Of a stretch of DNA of 64,000 bases, positions 9,044-17,852 are shown one piece after another. A program made the position numbers and the translations under genes. Each line of letters begins with the position of its first letter. Positions within the stretch are counted from its first letter, which is position 1. Source of the stretch: Syntrophaceticus sp050949745 (GTDB lineage: Bacteria > Bacillota > DSM-12270 > Thermacetogeniales > Thermacetogeniaceae); NCBI GenBank assembly GCA_050949745.1, contig JBMNGF010000001.1, positions 135,422 to 199,421 of the forward strand. Direction: 5' to 3'. Below the pieces are notes generated by a model. That model was not told the origin of the DNA. It was given only the letters and a program-made list of their open reading frames with translations, and did no database searches.

Positions 9044-10737
9044 TGTTTTTGCTCTCCCTCCTCCTGCACATCTTCTAATATCTCCAACAAACGGGAGCGG
9101 GCATCTTTCATTGTAACATCCTTCAGCTGAGCAGCAGCAACAGAAAAGTGGCCGCCTCCCCCAATCTTTTCCATAATGCGTTGAACATTGATACCTCCGG
9201 CAGAGCGAGCACTCACCCCCACACCCCCGTCAATGGGGTAAAAAGCAAAAGATGCAGCTGCTCCGGCGATTTCCAGCATGGTATCTGCGGCACGAGAAGC
9301 AGCTATGCGGGCTTCACCCATTGGTTCATCATGTCCTGCTACAGCAAACCTCTGGAAAACTAATTCTGCATTTTCTAAAATACGTGCCCGATAAAGCATT
9401 ACCTCCAGACTGTCAGTGAACAGCTCTGTGATCAACCTTTGGTCAGCTCCTGCTTCCTTGAGCTGAGCTGCTATCCGGAAGGTACGCCCACTTGTAGAAA
9501 AAGCAAACCTTTTAGTATCCACAATGATTCCGATCAGCAGGGCTGTAGCAGCAAGGGATGAAAAGCGAACATCATTAAAATAGTGTGCCAGTTCCCCCAC
9601 CATCTCACTTGTGGATGATGCACCTGGCATTATATAGGATAAATTACATCTCTCAGGAAATTCCTCCCCCCGCCTGTGGTGGTCGATCACCCCTATATAG
9701 CCGGCACGTTTCAGTAGAGAAGGTTCTACAAGCATCTGCGGCCTGTGCACATCAACAAGCAGCAAAAGGGTCTGTGATGAAACCTCTATTTCCGGGCTGT
9801 CTTTTGTACAGATGAGCCCCGGTACACGTTCATTAATAAGGTCAGCCAGCTTATCGACCGCCCCACCTGGGTGATCCACAAGGATCTGCACCTTTTTATC
9901 ATAATGACGGACTATCTCGGCACATCCCATCGCAGCCCCTAAAACATCAAAATCCATCCCTGAATGGCCTGTGATTACTACATTATTTACCTGCTTAATC
10001 AGTCTAGAAAGTTCAGCTGCAGCAACTCTGACCCGCACTTTACTTCGTTTGCCCACAACCTCAGTGTCCCCACCATAAAACCAGGTATGTTCAGCGCTCT
10101 TTACCACGGCCTGGTCACCGCCCCGCTCCAAGCTGAGCTCCAAAGCCTGTTGGGCAAGCCGGCCGAGCATCACGGAATTCCCTGCTTCTACACCTTTAGC
10201 AGCCCCAATGCTCATCGTCACAGGCACATGCTCACCTACACTGAGCTTCCGTATCTTATTGAGGACAGAAAAACCCTGGTTTTCCTGGCTTTCTAAATTT
10301 TCAGTAGAGAGAAGCACAAAATAGCGATCTCTCCCATCCTTGTAAAGGTAAGCATTATTTGCCTCAGCCCATTCCTGTAAAAACTTGTCTACCGCTGCTA
10401 CCAACAGGGGACGCTGCTCACCCGCCAACCCCTGAAAAACCTCGTCATAATCATCAATTTGCAGAAAAGCCAGAGCAAGTCCAAAATCAGGTTTTTCTTC
10501 TTCTAATTGCTCCTCTATCCCCATAGATTGAAACTCTTCCCTGAGCTCCCGTTCCCGTGCGATTCGCTCATGTTTATCCACATAGTTAAATGCAAATAAT
10601 CCAGCCAAAAGAGTAACAAAGCCGAAAACACCTAGAAATGTATTGTATTTGGCCAGGGCCAGGCAGGTAAGAGCAAGCAAGGCTCCTAATCCAATAAAGA
10701 ACTTACGCTTATAATTCTGGTAAAAACTTGATTCCAC
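9040..10737 (-). CDS. gdpP: cyclic-di-AMP phosphodiesterase GdpP (DHH family)
   Basis: A 565-residue membrane-bound phosphodiesterase that hydrolyses c-di-AMP to pApA. It has two transmembrane helices near the N-terminus (about residues 12-50), a PAS-like part, a degenerate GGDEF domain (about 80-215, GGDEF signature not recognisable), and the DHH/DHHA1 catalytic part. Metal ligands are visible in GHSGMDFDVLGAA and VIDHH; GGGGHFSVAAAQL marks DHHA1. It is shorter than the ~650 aa of Bacillus GdpP, mainly in the PAS region. The start is GTG 10737, with GGCGGGG upstream. Location upstream of rplI is conserved. Confidence 0.92.
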   Translation of the reverse strand: MESSFYQNYKRKFFIGLGALLALTCLALAKYNTFLGVFGFVTLLAGLFAFNYVDKHERIARERELREEFQSMGIEEQLEEEKPDFGLALAFLQIDDYDEVFQGLAGEQRPLLVAAVDKFLQEWAEANNAYLYKDGRDRYFVLLSTENLESQENQGFSVLNKIRKLSVGEHVPVTMSIGAAKGVEAGNSVMLGRLAQQALELSLERGGDQAVVKSAEHTWFYGGDTEVVGKRSKVRVRVAAAELSRLIKQVNNVVITGHSGMDFDVLGAAMGCAEIVRHYDKKVQILVDHPGGAVDKLADLINERVPGLICTKDSPEIEVSSQTLLLLVDVHRPQMLVEPSLLKRAGYIGVIDHHRRGEEFPERCNLSYIMPGASSTSEMVGELAHYFNDVRFSSLAATALLIGIIVDTKRFAFSTSGRTFRIAAQLKEAGADQRLITELFTDSLEVMLYRARILENAELVFQRFAVAGHDEPMGEARIAASRAADTMLEIAGAAASFAFYPIDGGVGVSARSAGGINVQRIMEKIGGGGHFSVAAAQLKDVTMKDARSRLLEILEDVQEEGEQKQ

Positions 10738-10853
10738 ACAATCCCCGCCTTTTTTTTGCTTAACTTCTGCACTTTATCACGCGATTCCTGCCGAAATAAA
10801 ACTCTTTATCTGTATTTTGATTCCGCTTTATGGAGAATATTCCGACATAACAA

Positions 10854-10879
10854 GAAAGGGAGCACCTCTGCTCCCTTTC
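10854..10879 (-). terminator. terminator or attenuator between rpsR and gdpP
   Basis: Perfect 11-bp stem GAAAGGGAGCA/TGCTCCCTTTC with a 4-nt loop, 25 nt after the rpsR stop on the minus strand. The following T-run is short, so it probably reduces rather than ends transcription into gdpP. Confidence 0.65.
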
Positions 10880-10903
10880 AATATACTATTTGTTGTCATT
10901 ACC

Positions 10904-11131
10904 TTAATCCAAAGAAAATGGCAGCAGAGCCACAATGCGGGCTTGCTTGATTGCTTTTGTTAACATACGCTGATGATAGGCGCAGTTACCTGTAATTCGT
11001 CTTGGTAGAATCTTCCCTCGATCACTGATAAATTTGCGAAGTTTATGAACATCTTTATAATCGATATGAGTTGCATGTTCTACACAAAAACTGCAGACTT
11101 TTTTTCTTTTTCTCCCGCGTTCGCGCCTCAA
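10904..11131 (-). CDS. rpsR: 30S ribosomal protein S18 (zinc-binding form)
   Basis: A 75-residue S18. The core IDYKDVHKLRKFISDRGKILPRRITGNCAYHQR is typical. The N-terminal CSFC together with the later C-AYH forms a Cys/His set expected to bind zinc (the C+ form). The protein is very basic, binds S6 and 16S rRNA in the small subunit platform, and is encoded directly after ssb in the conserved rpsF-ssb-rpsR unit. Confidence 0.97.
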   Translation of the reverse strand: MRRERGRKRKKVCSFCVEHATHIDYKDVHKLRKFISDRGKILPRRITGNCAYHQRMLTKAIKQARIVALLPFSLD

Positions 11132-11152
11132 AATAACACCTCCTAGTAGAGC

Positions 11153-11587
11153 TTAGAATGGCGGTTCCTCCGGGTTGATTTCATCAGGCCCGAAGGGGTT
11201 TTCAGGAAAGCCTGGTTCTGGCCCAATAGGGTCCTGTTGTTCCGGTCTGGCTGCCTTACCTTCCCGTGGACGATCTAAAAAGCGAACTGTATCAGCTACA
11301 ACCTCTGTACTGCTACGGTTTTGCCCATCAGATGCCTGGTAGGTACTCACCTGCAGCCGCCCCTCTATTGCGATCAGCCGCCCTTTACCCATGTAATTGG
11401 CACAGGTTTCCGCAAGTTTCCTCCATACGACGACTCTGATAAAATCAGTGTCACGTTCACCCTTTTGATTCAGATAAGAACGATCCACTGCGACCGTGAA
11501 ATTGGCTACAGCCGTCCCGGAACCGGTGAACCGCAGTTCTGGCTCCCTAGTATTTCGACCGATCAATATCACCCGGTTGAGAAACAA
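11153..11587 (-). CDS. ssb: single-stranded DNA-binding protein
   Basis: A 144-residue SSB with the OB-fold start MFLNRVILIGRNTREPELRFTGSGTAVANF, the motif RVVVWRKLAETCANYMGKG, and an acidic tail ending in PEEPPF, the usual site for partner-protein docking. It acts as a tetramer on single-stranded DNA during replication and repair. It lies between rpsF and rpsR, 36 nt after rpsF and 21 nt before rpsR, all in one transcript. Confidence 0.96.
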   Translation of the reverse strand: MFLNRVILIGRNTREPELRFTGSGTAVANFTVAVDRSYLNQKGERDTDFIRVVVWRKLAETCANYMGKGRLIAIEGRLQVSTYQASDGQNRSSTEVVADTVRFLDRPREGKAARPEQQDPIGPEPGFPENPFGPDEINPEEPPF

Positions 11588-11623
11588 GAGCTTTCTCCTC
11601 CCCTTTATCCTTCTTTAACACCT

Positions 11624-11914
11624 TTAAGCTGCATCCCGCCTGACAATAATATGCCGCAACACACCATCACTGAGGCGCAACACCCGGTCAAGCTCACTGG
11701 CTGTCTCCGGTACTCCCTGGAAAATAATCAGGGCGTAGTAACCCTCACGGTAGTCTTGGATTTCGTAGGCTAAACGCTTTTTACCCCAGCGATTAACCTG
11801 CTCCACAGTGCCTTTATTCTGCTGAATCAGTTCACCAATTTTGTCAACGGCAGCTACTGTTGTCTCTTCGTCAAGATCTGGTTTTAGGACAAAGAGGGTT
11901 TCATATGAGCGCAA
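11624..11914 (-). CDS. rpsF: 30S ribosomal protein S6
   Basis: A 96-residue S6 (RSYETLFVLKPDLDEE..., RWGKKRLAYEIQDYREGYYALIIF). I choose the TTG at 11914 as start: GGAGG lies 8 nt before it and the protein then begins M-RSYETLF, as in other S6 proteins. The GTG at 11923 would place the ribosome site directly against the start codon. It is the first gene of the rpsF-ssb-rpsR unit and pairs with S18. Confidence 0.95.
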   Translation of the reverse strand: MRSYETLFVLKPDLDEETTVAAVDKIGELIQQNKGTVEQVNRWGKKRLAYEIQDYREGYYALIIFQGVPETASELDRVLRLSDGVLRHIIVRRDAA

Positions 11915-11935
11915 ATTTTCCACCTCCCTTCGGAC

Positions 11936-11962
11936 TATCGGCCCCTAGATGGGGCAGGGATA
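11936..11962 (-). promoter_or_regulatory. possible S6:S18-binding leader hairpin upstream of rpsF
   Basis: The minus-strand leader folds as an outer stem TATC/GATA and an inner stem CCCC/GGGG with the loop ATCTA. A CCG trinucleotide sits on the 3' side of the internal loop. This resembles the known leader element bound by the S6:S18 dimer for autoregulation. The match is by eye and the outer stem is short. Confidence 0.45.
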
Positions 11963-12016
11963 TCTAAAAAATTATACCATTAGGAATATATAAAAACAAG
12001 GAAGATTGTTTAGTCG

Positions 12017-13608
12017 GTTAGTGTCAAGTCTAAGTGGGTACACCCCCGAATATTTTATTTATTAATTTCATGCTATCCTGACAGAGGTTAATTGTCTTAG
12101 TACATATTTAACCCAGGTTTTCCCCGATGATGGGCCTTCCAATACGGGCATTGCTGCAGCTAACCACTCGTTAGTATCCTTCTTACTAGACTTGGATCGT
12201 GGGTCCACCAGTGTCTTAGGAAGAACACTCGCGATCTGATCCCGCTTATAACCATCCGAAACTCCGGAGTACTTAACCAATTCATTATTTGCTTTTGCTG
12301 CCAACAGTCTCGCCATATGATCAGTACCGGTTGAACTCCAACCTCCGCCAATGCCCTTCATTCTTCTGGCTATGGTATGCCTTACCTGTCCCTCAATAAC
12401 TCCTAGCCGATCTTCTTTCGGTAAATTAGATATTCCTTCCCAATTGTTCAATATATATTTCTGTAAGTTCGCCACTTTCTTCCGTTTGGCTTCTCCTTTA
12501 GTCTTCTTAAGGATGCTTCCAAAAGCTTCTTTTAGGCCGTCTAAGTCTATTTCATAAAGTTTCTCTGCTACTGTTTGATAATAATTTTTATTAAAGCCCA
12601 GTGCCTCTGTAAGCCGTTTTCGTAAGTGAAATAATTCTAAGTGATAGGTTGCACCAGGGAATACATCTGTACCTTCTTTGACCCAAGCAGCTCCATCTCC
12701 ACCAATTCGAATTTTCTCTTCACCATCAAACTGCCACTCGCCTCCAAATATTGCGCTGGCCTGTTCCCATATGGTGTTTCCGTCTGCTACCCCTGCAACA
12801 GTTTTCCGGTTAATAAGCCGTTTTCTTTCTTGACTGACATGTTCTTTGCTTTCATAACCCACTATCAGCTTTACTTCTTTATGTCGTGTTGTGGACCGTT
12901 GTTGCCTGATCATGACTCCATCGGCTTCAATATTCAGGCTGTTTACGCTGCGTTTGCCCTCTGGTATTACCCCATCCTCGAACAATTCGCCTTGTTTTTC
13001 TTCTGCTTTTTGCTTTGCTCTAGCTCCGGCCCGCTGCACTTCATCCCATACTGTAGCGTGGCTAATCCCTGGGACTAGGTATTCCAGTGTGTTTGATGCT
13101 TTCCTGAAGGTGGTTTCTGTACCCATCTCTAACATCATTCTTTCAAGCCTCGGACTGATCCGTCTTCTTGGTACCAGGCCAAGGCTTTCATTAGTAGAAA
13201 ATGGTGTTCCCCTGTTTCTCTATCTTTATAATACCTACGTTTGAGCTCAATCTCTCCCACAGTTGTTAATAATGGCCGCGACCTTATGCCTAGATTCTTA
13301 TATTTCCCGGGTTCTTTCTTCTTTGATAACCTCGTATCTATCTCATTTAACGAAAATTCTAGCAATCGGGCTGCAATCTGTTGAACTAGTTTTTGAACAT
13401 CCTTTTCCAATTCCACCATACTGCTTGCTGACCCTAACACATAAATTATGCCTTTCACTAATTGCAGGAATAAAGACATCAATTGTTGAATCTTGAACAT
13501 GAGACCTCATCCTTCCTTTGTCAGGGGTTGGTATTCTTCCAAAGAATACTTGTTGAGGTCTCTCTTCTATTTCTGACCCCTTTTTACCTACTTAAACTTT
13601 ACACTACC
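12017..13608 (-). mobile_element. ISLre2-family insertion sequence
   Basis: A complete insertion sequence of about 1.59 kb. Terminal inverted repeats are TAGTGTCAAGTCTAAGTGGG at 12019 and TAGTGTAAAGTTTAAGTAGG at 13606 (reverse strand), with only a few mismatches. It is flanked by a 9-bp direct repeat GTTTAGTCG at 12008-12016 and 13609-13617, the target duplication length expected for this family. The element landed at the edge of a GGTTGG-rich repeat tract between rpsF and DUF951. Intact target duplications suggest a recent insertion. Confidence 0.9.
12068..13500 (-). pseudogene. ISLre2 (UPF0236) family transposase, frameshifted
   Basis: The transposase is in two overlapping frames. The 5' part (13500-13135, 121 aa) begins with the family N-terminal helices and GEIELKRRYYKD. 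The 3' part (13138-12068, about 356 aa) carries the catalytic region, including GDGAAWVKEGTDVFPGATYHLELFHL. The second frame reads ISPRLERMMLEMGTETTFRKASN just upstream of its first ATG, the expected continuation. One base therefore appears lost near 13165. No slippery heptamer is visible, so this is probably a mutation or sequence error rather than programmed frameshifting. Confidence 0.85.
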
Positions 13609-13617
13609 GTTTAGTCG

Positions 13618-13880
13618 TTGGTGGTTGGTGGTTAGAATCTGTAGTTCGGTCAAGTCATAGGTAACACCGGAGTCCGAACAATGGGTTCTTGCTGGTCATG
13701 ACAGTTCCTTGGGCAGCTAGCTTCCCACATCCGACCTCTGGTTTCTGACTTCCGTTTTTTAGGTTGGTGGTTGGTTGTTGGAGAAAGATATTGGGGCGGA
13801 AGATTGTCCAAGACAGTCTGGTCTTTCAGACTTCTGACCTCTGGTTTCTGACTTCTGCTTTTCCGGTTGGTTGTTGGCAA
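13618..13880. repeat. modular dispersed repeat (B and A modules with GGTTGG tracts)
   Basis: Non-coding. GGTTGGTGG tracts alternate with two modules. Module B (about 13633-13770) begins AATCTGTAGTTCGGTCAA and is repeated at 18677-18814. Module A (about 13780-13877) begins GAGAAAGATATTGGGGCGG, is repeated at 33240-33344, and its first few bases recur at about 17934. Both modules end in CTTCTGACYTCTGGTTTCTGACTTCYG-like text followed by another GGTTGG tract. Confidence 0.85.
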
Positions 13881-13889
13881 GAGTGTACT

Positions 13890-14062
13890 ACCGAATGCCT
13901 TGAGTGCATTAATGCATTGCATATAATGCTTTATAGCTGTTGCATTGCATTCAATATGCATTACAATGCATTAATATGTAGTTTTGCCCAGCTAATAGTC
14001 TGCGTTAATGCAGCTTGAATGCATTAACGCAGAAGCTTGCTTGCATCGACTCCCTTGCATTC
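13890..14062. repeat. TGCATT/AATGCA motif cluster
   Basis: About a dozen copies of TGCATT or its complement AATGCA in some 170 nt, several as the palindrome GCATTAATGC or as TGCATTAACGCA. No gene is supported here. It could be a protein-binding array or a decayed short repeat. Confidence 0.6.
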
Positions 14063-14093
14063 CAAGTCATTACAGATCGGAAGTTAAGGCCCA

Positions 14094-14146
14094 GGGACGG
14101 TTCACCCGTCATATTCCCCTCGGTTATGGGTTAGAGGAACCGTCCC
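14094..14146. repeat. inverted repeat GGGACGGTTC/GAACCGTCCC
   Basis: Perfect 10-bp arms at 14094-14103 and 14137-14146 enclose 33 nt. The right arm overlaps the last codons of the DUF951 gene, which therefore encode a repeat-derived tail (GDGS). Confidence 0.7.
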
Positions 14147-14339
14147 CCTCCTTGGTTCTGATTACCGATTTAACGTTTTTTTCGAATTTCACTCTGGGGA
14201 GCATCACCATACGCCCACACTTCAGGCAGCGGATACGAAAATCCATCCCGATGCGCAGGATCTCCCATTCATTAGTCCCACATGGATGCGGTTTCTTCAT
14301 ACTAACCACATCCCCGAGATTATAGCGCTTCTGTGTCAT
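14124..14339 (-). CDS. DUF951 family protein
   Basis: A 71-residue DUF951 protein (YyzM-like). The core YNLGDVVSMKKPHPCGTNEWEILRIGMDFRIRCLKCGR is diagnostic; conserved Cys in HPCG and CLKCGR may bind a metal. The function is unknown, and the gene is commonly next to an MscS-type channel, as here, where its start overlaps the mscS end by about 20 nt. The C-terminal few residues (EGDGSSNP) come from an invading GGGACGGTTC hairpin repeat and probably replaced the original end. Confidence 0.9.
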   Translation of the reverse strand: MTQKRYNLGDVVSMKKPHPCGTNEWEILRIGMDFRIRCLKCGRMVMLPRVKFEKNVKSVIRTKEGDGSSNP

Positions 14340-15177
14340 CTTCTTGTTCTCCCTTCTCCTGCTTGTTGATAAGCACCCGGTGAGGATAAGGAATCTCTAT
14401 ACCTTCGTGATCAAATGCCCCTTTAATCCTTTTACGCAGCTCTCTGCCGTAGGCCCACTGCTTCATAGGGGCCACCGTGCCAAAGACCATAATGGTTGCC
14501 CCTGAGCTGTCTAGCCCTGTAACCCCCAGAACCTGAGGTTCATCCACAACCTCTTCAGATTTCTCCTCTGCCATTTCATGGCATACATTATTAATGATAT
14601 CTATAGCTTGGTCCAGATTAGTTTCAAGGGCAACCGGTACTTCTAGGAGCACACCCATCCCTGAGCGAGAATAATTAACAACATGGTCGATCAGTCCATT
14701 GGGGATGATATGAATCTCCCCTGTCCAAATCTGGACTCTGGTTACACGCAGCCCGATCTCCTGTACAGTCCCCTCTGCTCCGGCAATTTTTACATAATCA
14801 CCCACAGCAAACTGATCCTCAAACAGAATAAAAAATCCAGAGAGCACATCCCGCACCAGATTCTGTGCCCCAAAACCTACAGCTAAACCCAGAACACCTG
14901 CTCCAGCTAAAATAGAGGTCGTAGGCACCCCTAACTCATCAAGAACGATCACACCACCGACAAAATAGATGGTGTATTTGAGCATGCTCTTGGCAAGCCC
15001 GCTCAGTGTATTGACACGGCGTTCATCCCACCTACCGGACAGCCTGTCGAGGTCTATGATATTGTCAATCAAACGGGTACCGATCTTACCAATAATAGCA
15101 GAGAGCAGGATAATGATTGCTATACGCAGAGCTGTCATGACTTCCGGTATTTCTAGCATGTTAAGAATAGAATCCAA
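14320..15177 (-). CDS. small-conductance mechanosensitive channel (MscS family)
   Basis: A 285-residue MscS-type channel. Three membrane helices lie in residues about 10-115; the pore-lining third helix carries TSILAGAGVLGLAVGFGAQNLVRDVLSGFFI, followed by the beta domain (FAVGDYVKIAGAEGTVQEIGLRVTRVQ) and the C-terminal alpha/beta domain. Length and layout match the YkuT/MscS group. It opens under membrane tension to release solutes after osmotic downshift. It is co-transcribed with the overlapping DUF951 gene. Confidence 0.93.
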   Translation of the reverse strand: MDSILNMLEIPEVMTALRIAIIILLSAIIGKIGTRLIDNIIDLDRLSGRWDERRVNTLSGLAKSMLKYTIYFVGGVIVLDELGVPTTSILAGAGVLGLAVGFGAQNLVRDVLSGFFILFEDQFAVGDYVKIAGAEGTVQEIGLRVTRVQIWTGEIHIIPNGLIDHVVNYSRSGMGVLLEVPVALETNLDQAIDIINNVCHEMAEEKSEEVVDEPQVLGVTGLDSSGATIMVFGTVAPMKQWAYGRELRKRIKGAFDHEGIEIPYPHRVLINKQEKGEQEDDTEAL

Positions 15178-15460
15178 AAGGCATCCTCCAGTCAGTTTAG
15201 TGGTTGGTAGTTAATCGTTAGTCTTTGGGAAAAAGTTCAATAAACCGCAAGAACCGCCTCTGTCTTTACAGGAACTAAAAAATAAGCCGCTAACAGAAAA
15301 TAGTTTCTGGATTCTTCAGACTTCTGACATCCTGTTTCAGACTTCTGCTTTTCAGGTCGGTCGTTAGCGTTAAAGCAATCATAGCATAAATAGATGTCGG
15401 AAGCCGGAGGTCTGATGTCAGAAAAAACCCCTCTATCATAGCTTGACAGCCTTGACAGAA
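15178..15460. repeat. repeat-rich intergenic region
   Basis: Contains GGTTGGTAG-like tracts and two TTCAGACTTCTGAC / GTCGGAAGCCGGAGGTC-type units of the dispersed repeat family (about 15315-15355 and 15395-15420). No gene seen. Confidence 0.6.
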
Positions 15461-16513
15461 TTAATTCACCTGAATATTCCCTGTACCGCTACCCAGCACA
15501 CGCCCGATGACCCGGCAGTTGGGCACACCCGCCTGCTCTAATCCGGCTAAAAGCTGGTCTCCCCGCTCTTCGGGAACAGCGATAAGCAGCCCCCCTGAGG
15601 TTTGGGGGTCAAAGAGAAGATCCACTGAGGCTTGTCTCAAATTATCGCAAATATGGATATGCCCCTCAATGTACTCCCGGTTCCGATAAGCTCCGCCAGG
15701 AAGAAAACCTTCCTCTGCTAATTCCTCCGCCCCAGGAAGGAAAGGAACAGAAGCCAACTCTACTTCCATATCCATACCGCTGTTAACGGCCATTTCCCGC
15801 AGATGGCCCAACAGCCCAAACCCAGTGATATCTGTACAGGCATTGACCCCTACACTGCACATAACCTCAGCAGCTGATGCATTCAGAGCAGCCATAACCG
15901 CTGCCAGATCTTCTTCTTCATGAGAACTCAATAGATCGCCCTTTAAAGCTGTAGCCAACACCCCAGTGCCCAGGGGTTTTGTCAAAACTAACAGGTCCCC
16001 TTCCCTGGCATCACTGTTTGTTATCAATTGATCCGGATGTACAATACCGGTCACAGCCAGCCCGTATTTTGGCTCCTCATCCTCTACCGAATGCCCGCCC
16101 AGCAAAACCGCGCCAGCCTCTGCAACCTTATCGCTTCCTCCCTGAAGAATAGCCTTCAGGGTATCTGTTCCCAGTTCACAAACCGGGTAGGCCACAAGAT
16201 TGAGAGCGGTAATCGGTGTGGCCCCCATTGTATAGATATCGCTCAGAGCATTGGCAGCTGCAATTTGACCAAACCAGTAGGGGTCATTCACAACAGGTGT
16301 AAAAAAATCCACTGTTTGCACAATGGCAAGATCCGGACGCAGGCGAAAAACCCCCGCATCATCTGGAACACCACAGCCGACTAACAGGTCGGGGTGTTCA
16401 ATGCCCTTTATATCTTTGAGCAGTTCATCCAGGACACCCGGTCCTAATTTGGCCGCTCAACCAGAAAAACGTGCATGATGTGTTAGCTTGATTTTAGTGC
16501 TTTTGCTCGTCAT
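15461..16513 (-). CDS. selD: selenide, water dikinase SelD (selenocysteine-containing)
   Basis: Selenophosphate synthetase, 350 residues, making selenophosphate from selenide and ATP for Sec-tRNA synthesis. The reading frame runs from ATG 16513 through an in-frame UGA at 16459-16457 (codon 19) in the context FSG-U-AAKLGPG, exactly where SelD has its catalytic Cys or Sec. Downstream are GCGVPDDAG and VQTVDFFTPVV (residues 60-85), the AIR-synthetase-type core and TSGGLLIAVP. A gene call starting at 16321 misses 64 residues including the active site. GGTGG lies a few nt before the ATG. Other sel genes are not in this window. Confidence 0.95.
16431..16459 (-). promoter_or_regulatory. SECIS-like hairpin after selD UGA
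   Basis: Starting 13 nt after the UGA (16459-16457), the minus strand folds AGGAC-CGGGT-GTCCT (16445-16431), a short stem with a G/U-containing apical loop at the distance expected of a bacterial SECIS bound by SelB. Confidence 0.75.
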
Positions 16514-16531
16514 TATCACACCACCTTTTTT

Positions 16532-16583
16532 AGAAGTCAGAGGCCAGAGGTCGGAGGTGGCACGGGGACGTTTCGTTTGCCAC
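16532..16583. repeat. dispersed repeat unit plus GTGGCA/TGCCAC hairpin
   Basis: AGAAGTCAGAGGCCAGAGG (16532-16550) belongs to the dispersed repeat text. It is directly followed by hairpin copy 1 (16557-16583): arms GTGGCA/TGCCAC around a loop with GGGGACGTTTCG. Four more copies lie at 21211, 28948, 29596 and 29749. Confidence 0.85.
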
Positions 16584-16724
16584 ATATCAGCGACCGATCA
16601 CCCCCCGATCATAGGAACTGGTAATCCCCTTTGTATATTATTGTCCGAACTACTTTTCTCCTTTCCCTTGTTATATTCTTACTATTGCATTTTGGAATAA
16701 TGCAAATTGTCTGCAGACATCTTT

Positions 16725-17426
16725 TTAGACCATATGGAATAAGTTCGCCAAAACCTGAGCAGCCACACCCCAACTTTCATTGAAGTAGGGCACCATGACA
16801 GAAGTCTCCCAATTATCGATCAAAGCTGTGCGAAAACCTTCCCCCAAAAAGCCCAGGCTCAAGCTGTATAGCAATGGGGTTAACATCCCAACAGCCACAA
16901 CTAAAAAAAGTCCGTTACTGGCAAGTCCGAGGGTCAGTCCCCCTAACCTGTTCACACCCCCCATCAGTACTACATTAGCAATACCTGTCAGGACATTAGC
17001 CAGCAGTTCCAAACATGCCCCCAGGCAGATAGATGCAGCTGCAAAGACAAGAAAAAAGGCAATGAGCTTTACCAGGCTGTCCGCCATCAGCTGTGCAGAT
17101 GTCACCCCAGAGATACCGCTCTGTATCGCATCCACAGACGCCCAAAGAGAAGGTGGAAAGGCGGACCCCGCATCTGAGGCAAGTGGGGACCCTCCCCCGA
17201 CAGGTACCCCTCCGGCACATAAGGGGATGAAAATCTTCGTAAATAATCCTTCTAGGCCAAGACGATTCCCCAGGAAGTCAGCCACCGGGATATAGTAACG
17301 CCCAGCCAGCCAAACACCTGCCAAAAATCCGGCAAAACGACAAACCATTGAGATTAAGCCGCGGCTGAAACCCCGAAATGCCCCCCAGGCCAAGACAAGA
17401 AAGAAAATTCCATCAACCAAATTCAT
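16725..17426 (-). CDS. CvpA family membrane protein
   Basis: A 233-residue membrane protein with the CvpA N-terminus (NLVDGIFFLVLAWGAFRGFSRGLISMVCRFAGFLAGVWLA) and about four transmembrane segments. An insert of roughly 35 soluble residues (GGVPVGGGSPLASDAG...) separates helices two and three. Members are linked to colicin V production in E. coli and to envelope stress; the biochemical role is not settled. AGGAGGGG precedes ATG 17426. No operon partner is evident. Confidence 0.85.
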   Translation of the reverse strand: MNLVDGIFFLVLAWGAFRGFSRGLISMVCRFAGFLAGVWLAGRYYIPVADFLGNRLGLEGLFTKIFIPLCAGGVPVGGGSPLASDAGSAFPPSLWASVDAIQSGISGVTSAQLMADSLVKLIAFFLVFAAASICLGACLELLANVLTGIANVVLMGGVNRLGGLTLGLASNGLFLVVAVGMLTPLLYSLSLGFLGEGFRTALIDNWETSVMVPYFNESWGVAAQVLANLFHMV

Positions 17427-17528
17427 TTACATCCCCTCCTAAGATCCCCCGACTGTGCGGTAAACCAGCCGGATTTGCTGGAGAACAGCTTAACCTATTT
17501 TTGGTAATTTGTCAATGCAGTTATTTTT

Positions 17529-17804
17529 TTAGTTTTTATGGCGCAGCTTAAAGAGCTCGGATAAGGCATGTGACCCTTGAGATATTATAATACCGGAGAT
17601 AATATAGTCTACAAAAGGATATTTCGTCTGCATTCCAAGTATAGTAAAAATGCCCACATTATAAGCAAAGCATAGGGTAATCCCGACTAATATAGTAACA
17701 AACTCTGAGGCTTTATTGCTGATGAACTGTCTGAATATAGCTGTCAAAGCCTCAACAACAACAGACATAAAAATCAGGGTTTGGAGTGCCTCAACAGGTT
17801 CCAA
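17529..17804 (-). CDS. small membrane protein, 91 aa
   Basis: Not recognised as a named family. The 91 residues contain an N-terminal helix with IFRQF, then two hydrophobic segments (about 33-55 and 62-78) and a basic C-terminus (KLRHKN). The size and holin-like layout suggest a small inner-membrane protein. TTG at 17804 is the start, set by AGGAGGGG 6 nt upstream. It is transcribed away from the GGTTGG tandem tract. Confidence 0.65.
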   Translation of the reverse strand: MEPVEALQTLIFMSVVVEALTAIFRQFISNKASEFVTILVGITLCFAYNVGIFTILGMQTKYPFVDYIISGIIISQGSHALSELFKLRHKN

Positions 17805-17852
17805 GGAAGCCCCTCCTCACAGAAAAATTATATCTCTAATGTATATGCGAAA

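Noticed and set aside
13650..14018. Small open frames in the 13.6-14.0 kb repeats
   Set aside because: They consist of translated repeat text, lack ribosome sites and are not conserved between repeat copies.
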